From Alphaproteobacteria bacterium (GTDB lineage: Bacteria; Pseudomonadota; Alphaproteobacteria; Caulobacterales; Aquidulcibacteraceae), in assembly GCA_018969015.1 (NCBI GenBank), contig JAGWZE010000006.1, forward strand, positions 1 to 64,000: DNA of 64,000 nucleotides, read 5' to 3'. Of the stretch, positions 18,584-27,652 are shown one piece after another; position 1 is the stretch's first letter; each line of letters opens with the position of its first letter. Both the position numbers and the translations under genes were made by a program. Below the pieces are notes generated by a model, which searched no databases, had not been told where the DNA came from, and worked only from the letters and a program-made list of their open reading frames with translations.

Positions 18584-19285
18584 TCAGGCCGCGGCAATGC
18601 CCTTGGCTTCGTTCGGATCGCGCAGCACGTAGCCGCGGCCCCACACCGTCTCGATGTGATGTTCGCCGCCGGTGGCCGCCGCGAGCTTCTTGCGCAGTTT
18701 GCAGATGAAGACGTCGATGATCTTCAGCTCGGGCTCGTCCATGCCGCCATAGAGGTGGTTCAGGAACATTTCCTTCGTGAGCGTCGTGCCTTTGCGCAGG
18801 CTCAGGAGCTCGAGCATCTGGTACTCTTTGCCCGTGAGATGCACGCGCTGGCCGCCCACTTCGACGGTCTTCGCATCGAGGTTCACGACGACGTCGCCGG
18901 TCTTGATGACCGATTGCGCATGGCCTTTGGAGCGGCGGACGATCGCATTGATGCGGGCGACGAGCTCGTCCTTGTTGAACGGCTTTGTCAGGTAGTCGTC
19001 TGCGCCATAGCCGAGGCCGCGCACCTTCGCTTCGATGTCAGCCGTCGAGGAGAGGATGAAGATCGGCGTGTTCACGCGGGCGACGCGAAGCTGCTTCAGC
19101 ACCTCGAAGCCGTTCATGTCCGGCAGCGACAGATCCAGAAGGATGATGTCGTAGTCGTACAGCTTGCCGAGGTCGATGCCTTCCTCGCCGAGGTCCGTCG
19201 TGTAGATGTTGAAGCCTTCGGTCTTGAGCATCAGTTCGATGCCCTGCGCCGTGACGCTGTCATCCTCGATCAACAGAACCCGCAT
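18584..19285 (-). CDS. ctrA: Cell-cycle master response regulator CtrA
   Basis: 233 aa, the family length. OmpR-type: receiver domain with acidic pair D8 D9, phospho-acceptor D51 in LLDLSLPD, switch serines in ILSSTAD and lysine in LTKPFN, then a winged-helix DNA-binding domain (about 125-225) with [12 protein letters not shown] and [11 protein letters not shown]. The C-terminus ends in Ala-Ala, the degron read by ClpXP in Caulobacter. It binds TTAA-N7-TTAA to control flagellar, chemotaxis and division genes. The upstream 225-bp gap shared with fliI has TTAA half-sites that could give autoregulation. ChpT and SciP, its phosphate donor and its inhibitor, are in the same window. Confidence 0.98.
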   Translation of the reverse strand: MRVLLIEDDSVTAQGIELMLKTEGFNIYTTDLGEEGIDLGKLYDYDIILLDLSLPDMNGFEVLKQLRVARVNTPIFILSSTADIEAKVRGLGYGADDYLTKPFNKDELVARINAIVRRSKGHAQSVIKTGDVVVNLDAKTVEVGGQRVHLTGKEYQMLELLSLRKGTTLTKEMFLNHLYGGMDEPELKIIDVFICKLRKKLAAATGGEHHIETVWGRGYVLRDPNEAKGIAAA

Positions 19286-19326
19286 CGCGCCCGTCTCCCC
19301 CGACGCACGCTGGGTGCGCCACGAAG

Positions 19327-19352
19327 TTAATCAAGCCTAAGATCGACGTTAA
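19327..19352. promoter_or_regulatory. Candidate CtrA half-site cluster between ctrA and fliI
   Basis: TTAA at 19327-19330 and TTAA at 19349-19352 are separated by 18 bp, with CTAA/TAAG centred between so that the spacing on each side is close to N7. No single full TTAA-N7-TTAA box is present. It lies 42-67 bp upstream of ctrA, where autoregulatory boxes occur in relatives. Confidence 0.35.
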
Positions 19353-19395
19353 GGCTTGCCAATTCGTAAACAGGGATGAGTCGCTTCGCCGAATC

Positions 19396-19411
19396 TGGCA
19401 AGCGTTTGGCA
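19396..19411 (+). promoter_or_regulatory. Sigma-54 -24/-12 promoter for fliI-fliJ
   Basis: TGGCAAGCGTTTGGCA matches TGGCAC-N5-TTGCA with the essential GG and GC exactly 10 bp apart. It lies about 100 bp upstream of the fliI start, giving a start of transcription near 19423. FlbD (24273-25631) is the likely activator. Confidence 0.55.
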
Positions 19412-19510
19412 AGTGCGAGGCGGAATATTTTTTCAGTCCGAGTCCGGAGCATCATTGCGCAGCCGAAACGAGTCGGCAACCTCTCGGTAACGAAATCGGC
19501 GCACCACCGG

Positions 19511-20845
19511 ATGATGACGGACGTTCTGGCGCGCATCGCCGACGACATCTCCTCCATCGAGCCGCGGCGCTTCGAGGGCCGCGTGGCGGGCGTGAACGGG
19601 CTGCTGATCGAAGCGACCGGGCCCGCGCAGGCGCTGGTGCTCGGCGCGCGCTGTGCCGTGGAGGGGCCGCGCCCGACGCGCGGCGAGATCGTCGGCTTCC
19701 GCAACGGGCGCGCGCTTGTGCTGCCCTTCGATACGATGGACTCGATCCGTCCGGGCGCGCGCGTGCGGCTCTCGCCCGCACGGCCCAGCGTGCGGCCCAC
19801 TCGCGCCTGGCTCGGTCGCGTGATCGACGCTTTCGGCCAGCCGATCGACGGTCTTGGCCCCCTTCCGGACGGCCCGGGCGAGGGCAGGGCCGTGCGTGGC
19901 GATCCGCCTCCGGCCCATGCGCGGGCGCGCGTCGGCGCGCGCATGGATCTCGGCGTGCGCGCCCTCAACACCTTCGCCGCGTGCTGCCGCGGGCAGCGCA
20001 TGGGCATTTTCGCAGGCTCGGGCGTCGGCAAGTCGGTGCTGCTCTCGATGCTTGCGCGCAACGCCGCGGCGGACGTGATCGTCATCGGCCTAATCGGCGA
20101 GCGGGGCCGCGAAGTGCGGGAGTTTCTCGAGGAGACGCTGGGGCCGGAAGGCCTTGCGCGCGCCGTCGTCGTCGTGGCGACGTCCGATGAGCCCGCGGCG
20201 CGCCGCCGGCTCGCCGCCTATCTCGCCGCCGCGATCGCCGAACACTTCCGCGACGTCGGCGACGACGTGCTCCTGCTGTTCGACAGCGTGACGCGTTTCG
20301 CGATGGCCGGGCGCGAGATCGGCCTCGCCGCCGGAGAACCGCCGACGACCAAGGGCTACACGCCGTCCGTCTTCGCCGAATTGCCGCGGCTTCTCGAGCG
20401 GGCGGGGCCGGGCCCGGAGCGTCCGGGCCAAAAGACGGGGTCGATCACCGGCCTCTTCACCGTGCTCGTGGATGGCGACGACCACAACGAACCGATCGCG
20501 GACGCGGTGCGCGGCATTCTCGATGGCCACATCGTGATGGAGCGCGCGATCGCCGAGCGCGGCCGCTATCCCGCGATCAACGTGCTCAAGTCGATCTCGC
20601 GGACGATGCCGATGTGCCATGCGCCGCACGAGATGGCGCTCGTCACCGCCGCGCGGCGCGCGCTTTCGGCCTATGCCGACATGGAAGAGCTGATCCGCAT
20701 CGGCGCCTACAAGCCCGGCGCCTCCGCCGAGCTCGACGAGGCGATCCGCCTGCGTCCCGCCCTCGAAGCGTTCCTGAACCAGGGCCGCGACGAAGTCTCC
20801 AGCATCGAAGAGAGCTTCGCGGCTCTGGAAGGCGCCTTGCGATGA
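19511..20845 (+). CDS. fliI: Flagellum-specific ATP synthase FliI
   Basis: 444 aa from the ATG-ATG at 19511/19514; the longer frame from 19376 has no family similarity and overlaps the promoter. F1-beta-like ATPase of the flagellar type III export gate. Walker A AGSGVGKS (168-175), the [10 protein letters not shown] block, Walker [13 protein letters not shown] and the C-terminal [17 protein letters not shown] stretch typical of FliI. It works with FliH (25981-26613) and FliJ, whose ATG overlaps its stop in an ATGA. Divergent from ctrA. Confidence 0.96.
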   Translation: MMTDVLARIADDISSIEPRRFEGRVAGVNGLLIEATGPAQALVLGARCAVEGPRPTRGEIVGFRNGRALVLPFDTMDSIRPGARVRLSPARPSVRPTRAWLGRVIDAFGQPIDGLGPLPDGPGEGRAVRGDPPPAHARARVGARMDLGVRALNTFAACCRGQRMGIFAGSGVGKSVLLSMLARNAAADVIVIGLIGERGREVREFLEETLGPEGLARAVVVVATSDEPAARRRLAAYLAAAIAEHFRDVGDDVLLLFDSVTRFAMAGREIGLAAGEPPTTKGYTPSVFAELPRLLERAGPGPERPGQKTGSITGLFTVLVDGDDHNEPIADAVRGILDGHIVMERAIAERGRYPAINVLKSISRTMPMCHAPHEMALVTAARRALSAYADMEELIRIGAYKPGASAELDEAIRLRPALEAFLNQGRDEVSSIEESFAALEGALR

Positions 20846-21255
20846 AAGGCCTCGCCACCCTGATGCGCCTCGCGCGCGCCGAGATCGACGCGCGCCAGCG
20901 CGCGCTGGCCGAGATCGATGCGCGGGTCGCGGCGCTCGATCGCGACGCCGCCGCGCACGATCGCGCAATGATGCGGGAATCCATGGAGGCCACGGCCGAT
21001 CCGACGGCGATGGCGGTGTATGGCGCGTACGTCCATGCGGCGATCGCGATGCGCGCCGATTTCGCCCGCCGCCGCACCATCCTCGCCGACGAGGCGCAGA
21101 CGATCCGCGCCGCGCTCAACGAGGCGTTCATCGAGCTCAAGCGGCTCGAACTTCTGGCCGAACGTTTGGCGACGGAGGAAGAGAAGGCGGCTGCCGCGCG
21201 CGAAGGCGCCGCCCTCGACGAAATGGCGATCGCCCGCTACGCGCGGCACGGCTGA
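20842..21255 (+). CDS. fliJ: Flagellar export chaperone FliJ
   Basis: 137 aa. Almost entirely helical with heptad-like A/R/E patterns, as expected for the FliJ coiled coil that inserts into the FliI hexamer. Sequence identity in this family is low, so the call rests on length, coiled-coil character and the ATGA overlap with fliI. The reading frame extending upstream inside fliI is not used. It ends 16 bp before the convergent flhG. Confidence 0.8.
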   Translation: MKGLATLMRLARAEIDARQRALAEIDARVAALDRDAAAHDRAMMRESMEATADPTAMAVYGAYVHAAIAMRADFARRRTILADEAQTIRAALNEAFIELKRLELLAERLATEEEKAAAAREGAALDEMAIARYARHG

Positions 21256-21271
21256 GCGCGCGAGCGCAACC

Positions 21272-22078
21272 TTACGCGGGATCGATGGCGATCTGATCGG
21301 CGATGCGGATGACGTCGTCCAACGCCGGCGCGCCGGGCGAGCGGATCGGCAGCGGCGTCTGCGCACGGATGCACTCGGGCACCGCGGTGTCGCGCACGAT
21401 CACCCCGGCCAGCGGCGGGCGCACGCCGAGATACGCCTCGCACGCCTTCGCGAGCTGGTCGTAGATCTTCCGGCCGGTCAGGCGCTTGTCGGCCATGTTC
21501 ACGACGATCGACGGCGTGAGCAGGGGATTGTGCAGGCGCAGGACCTTGATGAAAGCGTAGGCGTCCGTGAGCGCGGTGGGCTCTTCCGTCGTCACCACCA
21601 CGACCTTGTCCGCGGCGCCGGCGAGGCGGATCGTCTGGGCGTCGACGCCGGCGGCGAGATCGAGAATCACGCGGTCATAGTGGAACGCGAGCGTCGCGAG
21701 CCCCGCGACGATGCCCGCGACGTCCTCCATGGTGACGTTCGCCAGGCGCCCCGAGCCGGAATGGCCGGGCAGGAGATCGAAGCCGCCCGTCTTCGAGGGG
21801 CCGCCAAGCACGGGCGTCACCGCCGCCTCGAGATCGATCCAGCCGTTGACGACGGCGGCAAGATCCGACTTCGGACGAATGCCGAGCTGCACGTCCACGT
21901 TGGCGAGGCCGAGGTCGCCGTCCACCAGCAGCGTGCGGCGGTTCTGGCGGCCATAGGTGCAGGCCAAAGTCGTTGAGAACCAGGTCTTTCCGACCCCGCC
22001 TTTGCCGGATGCGACGGCGACGATCGGCGCGGGATTGACGCGCTGCGGAGTGGGGGCGCGGCGGGCGAGCGCGGACAT
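21272..22078 (-). CDS. flhG: MinD/ParA-family ATPase, FlhG-like
   Basis: 268 aa. Deviant Walker A GKGGVGKT (25-32), the VDGDLGLANVDVQLG block, and VILDLAAGVD as Walker B, all typical of FlhG/FleN/YlxH proteins that set flagellar number and place. The extended N-terminal DQAxxLR helix, through which FlhG activates FlhF, is not seen, and no flhF is in this window. A C-terminal membrane-targeting helix is also not obvious. It sits 92 bp downstream of flhA on the same strand. Could instead be a more general MinD-like protein, though the flagellar context favours FlhG. Confidence 0.82.
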   Translation of the reverse strand: MSALARRAPTPQRVNPAPIVAVASGKGGVGKTWFSTTLACTYGRQNRRTLLVDGDLGLANVDVQLGIRPKSDLAAVVNGWIDLEAAVTPVLGGPSKTGGFDLLPGHSGSGRLANVTMEDVAGIVAGLATLAFHYDRVILDLAAGVDAQTIRLAGAADKVVVVTTEEPTALTDAYAFIKVLRLHNPLLTPSIVVNMADKRLTGRKIYDQLAKACEAYLGVRPPLAGVIVRDTAVPECIRAQTPLPIRSPGAPALDDVIRIADQIAIDPA

Positions 22079-22170
22079 TTGCGACCTTCTGATCGTTTGA
22101 ACCGACAGGATCGCCGCCCCGGGTTTCCGGCCCCTTTACGCCGCGCGGATTGCCGCCATTAAGGTTCCGG

Positions 22171-24264
22171 TCACACTTGGCCGAGCGTGCGCAGCTTCAC
22201 CTTCGGGTGGATCTCGTTCTGCGACATCACCACGGTCGAGGGGCGGAAGCGTTCGATCAGCGCGCGCAGATAGGGGCGCACGATCGGGCTCGTCAGCAGC
22301 ACCGGCATGTCGCCCGTCATTGCCGCGCGCTCGAAGGCCGTGCGGATGTCGGCCACGAACTGGTGCAGCTTCGTCGGCGCGAGCGCGAGCTGGCGTTCGC
22401 CCTTCTCGCCGACGAGCGCTTCCGCGAAGGCCTGCTCCCAGGCGAGCGAGAGCGTCAGGATCGGCAGCGCGCCGTCGGGCGCTTTGTGCTGCGCGCAAAT
22501 CTGGCGGGCGAGCTTGGCGCGGACATATTCGGTGATCTGCACGAGGTCGTTGTTGCCCGGCGCCGCTTCGGCGATGGCCTCCACGATCGCGCCGAGGTCG
22601 CGGATCGACACACGCTCGCGCAGGAGGTTCTGCAGCACGCGTTGCACGCCGGCCCAGGAGATGTGCGTGGGGGTGACGTCGTCCAGCAGGGACTGCGTGT
22701 CCTTCGGGAGCTCCTTGATGAGCTTCTTCGTCTCCGCGAACGTCAGGAGCTCGGGCATGTGCTCCTTGATGATCTCGGTGAGGTGCGTGGTGAGCACCGT
22801 CGCGGGATCGACGACGGTGTAGCCGCGGAAGCTCGCTTCTTCGCGGTCGGATTCGGCGATCCAGGTCGCGTCGAGGCCGAACGCCGGCTCCTTCACCGCG
22901 TCGCCCGGCAGCGTAACGCCGCGGCCCGAGGGATCCATCGCGAGAAGGTGGCCGAGCCGCAGGCGGCCTTCGCCCACTTCCATCTCGCGCACGCGGATCG
23001 AGTACTGGTCCGAGCCGAGCTGCACGTTGTCGAGAATCCGCACGGGCGGCGTCACGAAGCCGAGATCCTGCGCCAGCGTCTTGCGCAGCGCCTTGATCTG
23101 GTCGGTGAGGCGACGGCCCTGCACGTCGTTGATCAGCGGCAGGATGCCGAAGCCGAGCTCGATGCGGATCTCGTCCATCGCCAGCGCGGCCTGCGGGGTT
23201 TCCTCCGCCGTCGCCGCGGCGGCTTCGTCCGCGGCCTTCTGCTGCTGTTCCGCCTCGACCTTCTGCAGGCCGATCCGCCTCAGGTTCCAGGCGAGCAGGC
23301 CGGAGGCGATCGCGAGCGACCAGAAGGGGAGCAGCGGCATGCCGGGCAGAACGCCGGCGATCGCGGCGCAGGCCGCCACCATGCCGAGCGCCTGCGGATA
23401 GCCCGCGAGCTGCGCGGCGAGCGCCTTGTCCGCCGCGCCGTCGACACCGGCCTTCGAGACGAGCAGGCCCGCGGCGACGGAGATGATCAGCGCCGGAATC
23501 TGCGAGACGAGGCCGTCGCCGACGGTCAAGCGGGTGTAGACGTCGCCCGCTTGCGCGATGTCGAGCCCATGGCTCGTGACGCCGATGATGATGCCGCCGA
23601 TGATGTTGATGACGGTGATCAGCAGCCCGGCGATCGCATCGCCGCGCACGAATTTGCTCGCGCCGTCCATGGCCCCGAAGAAGGAGCTCTCATCCTCGAG
23701 CGCCTTGCGGCGCGCGCGGGCTTCCTTGTCGTTGATGAGGCCGGCGGAGAGATCGGCGTCGATCGCCATCTGCTTGCCGGGCATCGAGTCGAGGGTGAAG
23801 CGCGCGGCGACTTCGGCAATCCGCGTCGAACCGCGGGTGATGACGACGAAGTTCACGATCACCAGGATGATGAAGACGATCACCCCGATGACGAAATTCC
23901 CCTCCATCACGAACTCGCCGAACGCATTGATCACGTCGCCGGCGGCCTGCGGGCCCTGGTGCCCGTGCGACAGGATCAGGCGCGTCGACGCCACGTTGAG
24001 CGCGAGGCGAAACAGCGTGGTGAGCAGCAGCACGGCCGGAAACGCCGTGAACTCGAGCGGATTCTTGATCAGCAGCGCCGTGAGCAGGATCAGGATCGAC
24101 GACGTGATCGACAGCGCGAGCAGGAAATCCATGCCCCATGCCGGCAGCGGCACGAGCAGGATCGCCAGGATGAACAGGACGATACAGGCCAGCGCGACGT
24201 CGCCGCGCATCACGGCTTGCAGCAGGCTGCGGGCGTCCAGGCGGAGCGGTGCGGCGGCGGCCAT
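22171..24264 (-). CDS. flhA: Flagellar type III export gate protein FlhA
   Basis: 697 aa, normal length. The N-terminal half has about eight transmembrane helices with the FHIPEP signature region (FVIGVIVFIILVIVNFVVITRG, then RFTLDSMPGKQMAIDADL). The C-terminal half is the cytoplasmic nonamer ring that docks FliI-FliH-FliJ and chaperone-substrate complexes, including WIAESDREEASFRGYTVVDPATVLTTHL. Last gene of the fliF-fliG-flbE-fliN-flbD-flhA series. It begins 8 bp after flbD, so it is co-transcribed. Confidence 0.97.
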   Translation of the reverse strand: MAAAAPLRLDARSLLQAVMRGDVALACIVLFILAILLVPLPAWGMDFLLALSITSSILILLTALLIKNPLEFTAFPAVLLLTTLFRLALNVASTRLILSHGHQGPQAAGDVINAFGEFVMEGNFVIGVIVFIILVIVNFVVITRGSTRIAEVAARFTLDSMPGKQMAIDADLSAGLINDKEARARRKALEDESSFFGAMDGASKFVRGDAIAGLLITVINIIGGIIIGVTSHGLDIAQAGDVYTRLTVGDGLVSQIPALIISVAAGLLVSKAGVDGAADKALAAQLAGYPQALGMVAACAAIAGVLPGMPLLPFWSLAIASGLLAWNLRRIGLQKVEAEQQQKAADEAAAATAEETPQAALAMDEIRIELGFGILPLINDVQGRRLTDQIKALRKTLAQDLGFVTPPVRILDNVQLGSDQYSIRVREMEVGEGRLRLGHLLAMDPSGRGVTLPGDAVKEPAFGLDATWIAESDREEASFRGYTVVDPATVLTTHLTEIIKEHMPELLTFAETKKLIKELPKDTQSLLDDVTPTHISWAGVQRVLQNLLRERVSIRDLGAIVEAIAEAAPGNNDLVQITEYVRAKLARQICAQHKAPDGALPILTLSLAWEQAFAEALVGEKGERQLALAPTKLHQFVADIRTAFERAAMTGDMPVLLTSPIVRPYLRALIERFRPSTVVMSQNEIHPKVKLRTLGQV

Positions 24265-24272
24265 GGTTCAGA

Positions 24273-25631
24273 TCACGCGGCGGCGCTGTTGGGGGGCGGC
24301 GGCACGTCCACGCCCTGATCCAGATAGATGCGCAGCTTGTTGCGCAGCGTCCGGATCGAGATCCCGAGGATGTTGGCCGCGTGCGTGCGGTTGCCGAGGC
24401 AATGCGTCAGCGTCTCGAGGATGAGGTCCTGCTCGACGTCGGCGACGGTGCGGCCCACCAGCGCGCGGGCCGCGGCCTGGGCGGCGTCGGCCGCGCGGGC
24501 GGCGTACTCGTCGCGCGCGGCGGTGATCAGTGAGCCGTCGGGCGTGCGGATGGCGTCCACGCCGATCTCCGGTCCGGACGACAACAGCACGGCGCGATGC
24601 ATCGCGTTCTCCAGTTCACGGACGTTGCCGCGCCACGCATGGTCGCAGACTTGGCGCAGCGCCTCCGGCGACAGCCGCTTCGGGCCCACGCCGTTCGCCG
24701 CGGCGTACTTGCCGATGAAGTAGGCCGCGAGCGCGGGGATGTCGGACTTTCGCTCGCGCAGGGGCGGGATGCGCAGATTGACGACGTTGAGGCGGTAAAG
24801 GAGATCCTGCCGGAACGTGCCTTCACGCACGGCGAGCGAAAGGTCCCGGTTCGACGTGGCGAGGATGCGGATGTCGACGGGCACGGGCTTGGCGCCGCCG
24901 ACGCGGTCGATCACACGCTCCTGGATCGCGCGCAGCAGCTTGGCCTGAAGGCGCAGATCCATTTCGCTGATTTCGTCCAGCAGAAGCGTGCCGCCATGCG
25001 CTTCCTCGAACTTGCCGATGCGGCGGGCGAGCGCCCCCGTGAAGGCGCCTTTCTCGTGCCCGAACAGCTCCGATTCCAGCAGGTTTTCGGGGATTGCGGC
25101 GCAGTTCACTGCGATGAACGGCGCGGCCGCGCGCTTGGAGCTTTTGTGGACGTAGCGGGCGAGCACTTCCTTGCCGACGCCGCTTTCCCCGGTGATCAGG
25201 ATCGACGCGTCGCTCGCCGCGACCTGATCGGCCAGCGTGAAGACCTCCAGCATGCGCGGGTCTTCGGCGATCAGCGGGCGATCATCGCTCGACACGGCCG
25301 CGAGCACCGCCGCGATCAGCTCCGCGTCGGGCGGGAGCGGGATGTACTCCTTCGCGCCGGCGCGGATCGCTTGGGCGGCGAGCTTCGGATCCGAGCCGAT
25401 GCCGCACGCCACCACGGGCACGCGGATCCGCTCGCTCTCGTTGGCGTCGATCAGCGCGGCGATGTCGAGCGCGACGTCGACCATCAGAAGGTCCGCGCCC
25501 TTTCCCGAGCGCAGCGCCGTCGTCGCCTGGCCGATATTCTCGGCGTGCTGGACTTTCGCGCCCTGGTCGAGCGCGATTTTCATGGCTGCCGCGATCTGCC
25601 CGTTCAGCGGGCCGACAATGAGAACGCGCAT
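24273..25631 (-). CDS. flbD: Sigma-54-dependent flagellar regulator FlbD
   Basis: 452 aa, very close to Caulobacter FlbD. The N-terminal receiver-like domain (1-120) lacks the acidic pair at strand 1 ([10 protein letters not shown]) as FlbD does, so it is not a normal phospho-switch. The AAA+ domain has Walker A GESGVGKE (148-155), the sigma-54 contact loop GAFTGA (195-200) and [10 protein letters not shown]. The C-terminal Fis-type HTH (about 405-440) shows [22 protein letters not shown]. In Caulobacter FlbD activates late flagellar genes and represses fliF. Sigma-54 sites upstream of fliK, flgK and fliI fit this. It lies 17 bp after fliN. Confidence 0.96.
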   Translation of the reverse strand: MRVLIVGPLNGQIAAAMKIALDQGAKVQHAENIGQATTALRSGKGADLLMVDVALDIAALIDANESERIRVPVVACGIGSDPKLAAQAIRAGAKEYIPLPPDAELIAAVLAAVSSDDRPLIAEDPRMLEVFTLADQVAASDASILITGESGVGKEVLARYVHKSSKRAAAPFIAVNCAAIPENLLESELFGHEKGAFTGALARRIGKFEEAHGGTLLLDEISEMDLRLQAKLLRAIQERVIDRVGGAKPVPVDIRILATSNRDLSLAVREGTFRQDLLYRLNVVNLRIPPLRERKSDIPALAAYFIGKYAAANGVGPKRLSPEALRQVCDHAWRGNVRELENAMHRAVLLSSGPEIGVDAIRTPDGSLITAARDEYAARAADAAQAAARALVGRTVADVEQDLILETLTHCLGNRTHAANILGISIRTLRNKLRIYLDQGVDVPPPPNSAAA

Positions 25632-25648
25632 GTCCTACCCCCTGCCGC

Positions 25649-25984
25649 CTAGGCTGCGGCGTCGCCGTCCTTGATGATTTCCGTCATGGTCACGCCCAGG
25701 CGCTCGTCGACGAGCACCACTTCGCCGCGCGCGACGAGACGGTTGTTGACGTAGATGTCGATGGCCTCGCCGACCTTGCGATCGAGCTCGATGACCGAGC
25801 CGCGCGAGAGCCGCAGCAGCGTCGCGACGTCGACGCTCGCTTTCCCGAGGACCGCCTGGATGTTGACGGGAACGTCGAACACCGGCGCGAGATCGACGGC
25901 GCTCTTGGTCGCCTCGTCGTCGCCGGACTCCGTCAGCGCTCCGGGCTCCTGCCCGAGATCGGGGAGGGTGAGATCTGTGCTCAT
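25649..25984 (-). CDS. fliN: Flagellar motor switch protein FliN
   Basis: 111 aa. The C-terminal SpoA (surface presentation of antigens) domain is clear: VPVNIQAVLGKASVDVATLLRLSRGSVIELDRKVGEAIDIYVNNRLVARGEVVLVDERLG pattern across residues 38-98. A short acidic N-terminal segment precedes it. Part of the C-ring with FliG, where CheY-P changes rotation. The ATG overlaps the flbE stop in an ATGA and flbD follows after 17 bp. Confidence 0.95.
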   Translation of the reverse strand: MSTDLTLPDLGQEPGALTESGDDEATKSAVDLAPVFDVPVNIQAVLGKASVDVATLLRLSRGSVIELDRKVGEAIDIYVNNRLVARGEVVLVDERLGVTMTEIIKDGDAAA

Positions 25985-26613
25985 GCCGTGATCCTTTCGG
26001 AAGCCTCGGTGGCGGACAGCATCGCGCGCACGCGCGTCTCGATTTCAGCGGCCGCATCGGCGGCGCGCAGGGCGACCAGGCCTTCGCCCCAGTCCACGAC
26101 GACGTCGCCGGGGCCGAGATCGGCGTCGTCGCGCACGTGCAGCGCGCCCGAGAACCCGAACTCCTCGGCGAGCGCCTCGACCTGCGGACGCAGGCGTTCG
26201 CGCGCGGCGGGCTCGACCTTGACCATCAGACGCGGCGCGGTGAGCGCTTCGGCGAACACCTCTTCGAGCAGCGCGCGGATGCGGGCGTCGCCATGGGCGG
26301 CGAGCGCGTCGCCGGCAATGGCGCGGGCGGCGGCCATGGCCATCTCCGCCGCGCCGTCGCGGATGCGCAGCACGTTTCCGGCGTAGTCCGCGTAGAGCTG
26401 GCGCAGGCCGTTGGTCACCGTCTCGAGCTGCGCGCTGACGAGCGCGAGCTGGCGCGCGGTTTCGTCGGTGCGGCCAGCCTCGTAGGCGGCCTGGCGTTCC
26501 GCTTCGACCTCCTCCGCCGTGAAGACATTGCGCGTGCCGGACGCGTCGCGCAGCACCTCTCCGGTGGGGGAGAAGACCGTGTCGAAGGCGAATTTGCGCA
26601 TCGTCTGCATCAC
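25981..26613 (-). CDS. flbE: Flagellar export ATPase regulator FliH (FlbE-type)
   Basis: 210 aa. An N-terminal FAFDTVFSP segment, a central A/E-rich helical stretch (about 34-115) and a C-terminal domain with VKVEPAARERLRP and DADLGPGDVVVDWGEGL, the FliH/FlbE pattern. It tethers the FliI ATPase to the export gate and C-ring. The position between fliG and fliN matches Caulobacter flbE. An alternative start lies at the fifth codon. Gap to fliG is 4 bp; fliN overlaps at the far end. Confidence 0.88.
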   Translation of the reverse strand: MMQTMRKFAFDTVFSPTGEVLRDASGTRNVFTAEEVEAERQAAYEAGRTDETARQLALVSAQLETVTNGLRQLYADYAGNVLRIRDGAAEMAMAAARAIAGDALAAHGDARIRALLEEVFAEALTAPRLMVKVEPAARERLRPQVEALAEEFGFSGALHVRDDADLGPGDVVVDWGEGLVALRAADAAAEIETRVRAMLSATEASERITA

Positions 26614-26617
26614 GCCC

Positions 26618-27646
26618 TCAATAGATCAGTTCGTCTTCGGCGGAGTTCTCGGAAAGGATGATCTCGCCCTTTTGGGCGAGGTCCTTCGCGATCACCACCA
26701 TCTGCGATTGCGCGCCGTCCACGTCCTTCAGACGCACCGGCCCCATGGCGACCATGTCGTCCTTCAGGATCTTCGCGGCCCGTTCGGACATGTTGCCAAT
26801 GAAGAGCTGGCGCAGTTCGTCGGACGCGCCCTTGAGCGCAAGGGCCAGAACGTCCTTCGGCACCGAACGCATCAGCGTCTGGACGCCGGCGGGGTCCAGC
26901 TTGCGGAGGTCGTCGAAGACGAACATCAGCTGGCGGATGCGGTCGGCGCTTTCGCGGTTCTTCTCTTCGAGCGCGCCGAGGAAGCGCCCTTCGGTCTGGC
27001 GGTCGAAGTTGTTGAAGATTTCCGCCATCATCTCGTGGCTGTCGCGCTTGGACGTGCGCGCGAGGTTGGACATGAACTCGTTGCGCAGCGTCATCTCGAT
27101 CTTGTCGAGAATGTCGCGCTGCACCGGCTCCATGCGCAGCATCCGGTTCACGCACTCGATGCCGAACTCTTCCGGCAGCTCCGTCAGCACCTTGGCGGCG
27201 TGGTCGGAGCGCAGGCGCGACAGGATGACGGCGACGGTCTGCGGATATTCGTTCTTCAGATAGTTCGCGAGCACGACCTCATTCACGTTGTGGAGCTTGT
27301 CCCACATCGTGCGGCCGGCCGGGCCGCGGATTTCCTCCATCAGCGCCTCGACCTTGTCCGTCGGCAGGAATGCCGACAGCAGGCGCTGCGTGGCCTCGTA
27401 GGAGCCGATCAGGGCGCCCGAGCCGGAGAGCTTCTTCACGAACTCGACGATGAGCGTCTCGACCACGGACGAATGCACGACGCCGAGGTTCGACATCGCG
27501 TGGGAGACGTCCTTGATCTCGTCCTCGTCGAGCATCGCGAGGATCTTCTCAGCGTGATCGCCGAGCGCGAGCATGATGACGGCCGCGCGCTCCGGCCCGC
27601 TGAGCTGTTCGACCTTGTCGACGGGACCTCGGGGAGAGTCAGCCAT
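26618..27646 (-). CDS. fliG: Flagellar motor switch protein FliG
   Basis: 342 aa. N-terminal FliF-binding domain ([22 protein letters not shown]), middle ARM-like domain with the EHPQ-equivalent [26 protein letters not shown], and C-terminal torque domain with [33 protein letters not shown], which carries the charged stator-facing residues. Rotor part of the C-ring on the cytoplasmic face of the MS ring. Second gene of the fliF operon, 6 bp after fliF. Confidence 0.97.
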   Translation of the reverse strand: MADSPRGPVDKVEQLSGPERAAVIMLALGDHAEKILAMLDEDEIKDVSHAMSNLGVVHSSVVETLIVEFVKKLSGSGALIGSYEATQRLLSAFLPTDKVEALMEEIRGPAGRTMWDKLHNVNEVVLANYLKNEYPQTVAVILSRLRSDHAAKVLTELPEEFGIECVNRMLRMEPVQRDILDKIEMTLRNEFMSNLARTSKRDSHEMMAEIFNNFDRQTEGRFLGALEEKNRESADRIRQLMFVFDDLRKLDPAGVQTLMRSVPKDVLALALKGASDELRQLFIGNMSERAAKILKDDMVAMGPVRLKDVDGAQSQMVVIAKDLAQKGEIILSENSAEDELIY

Positions 27647-27652
27647 GGGTCG

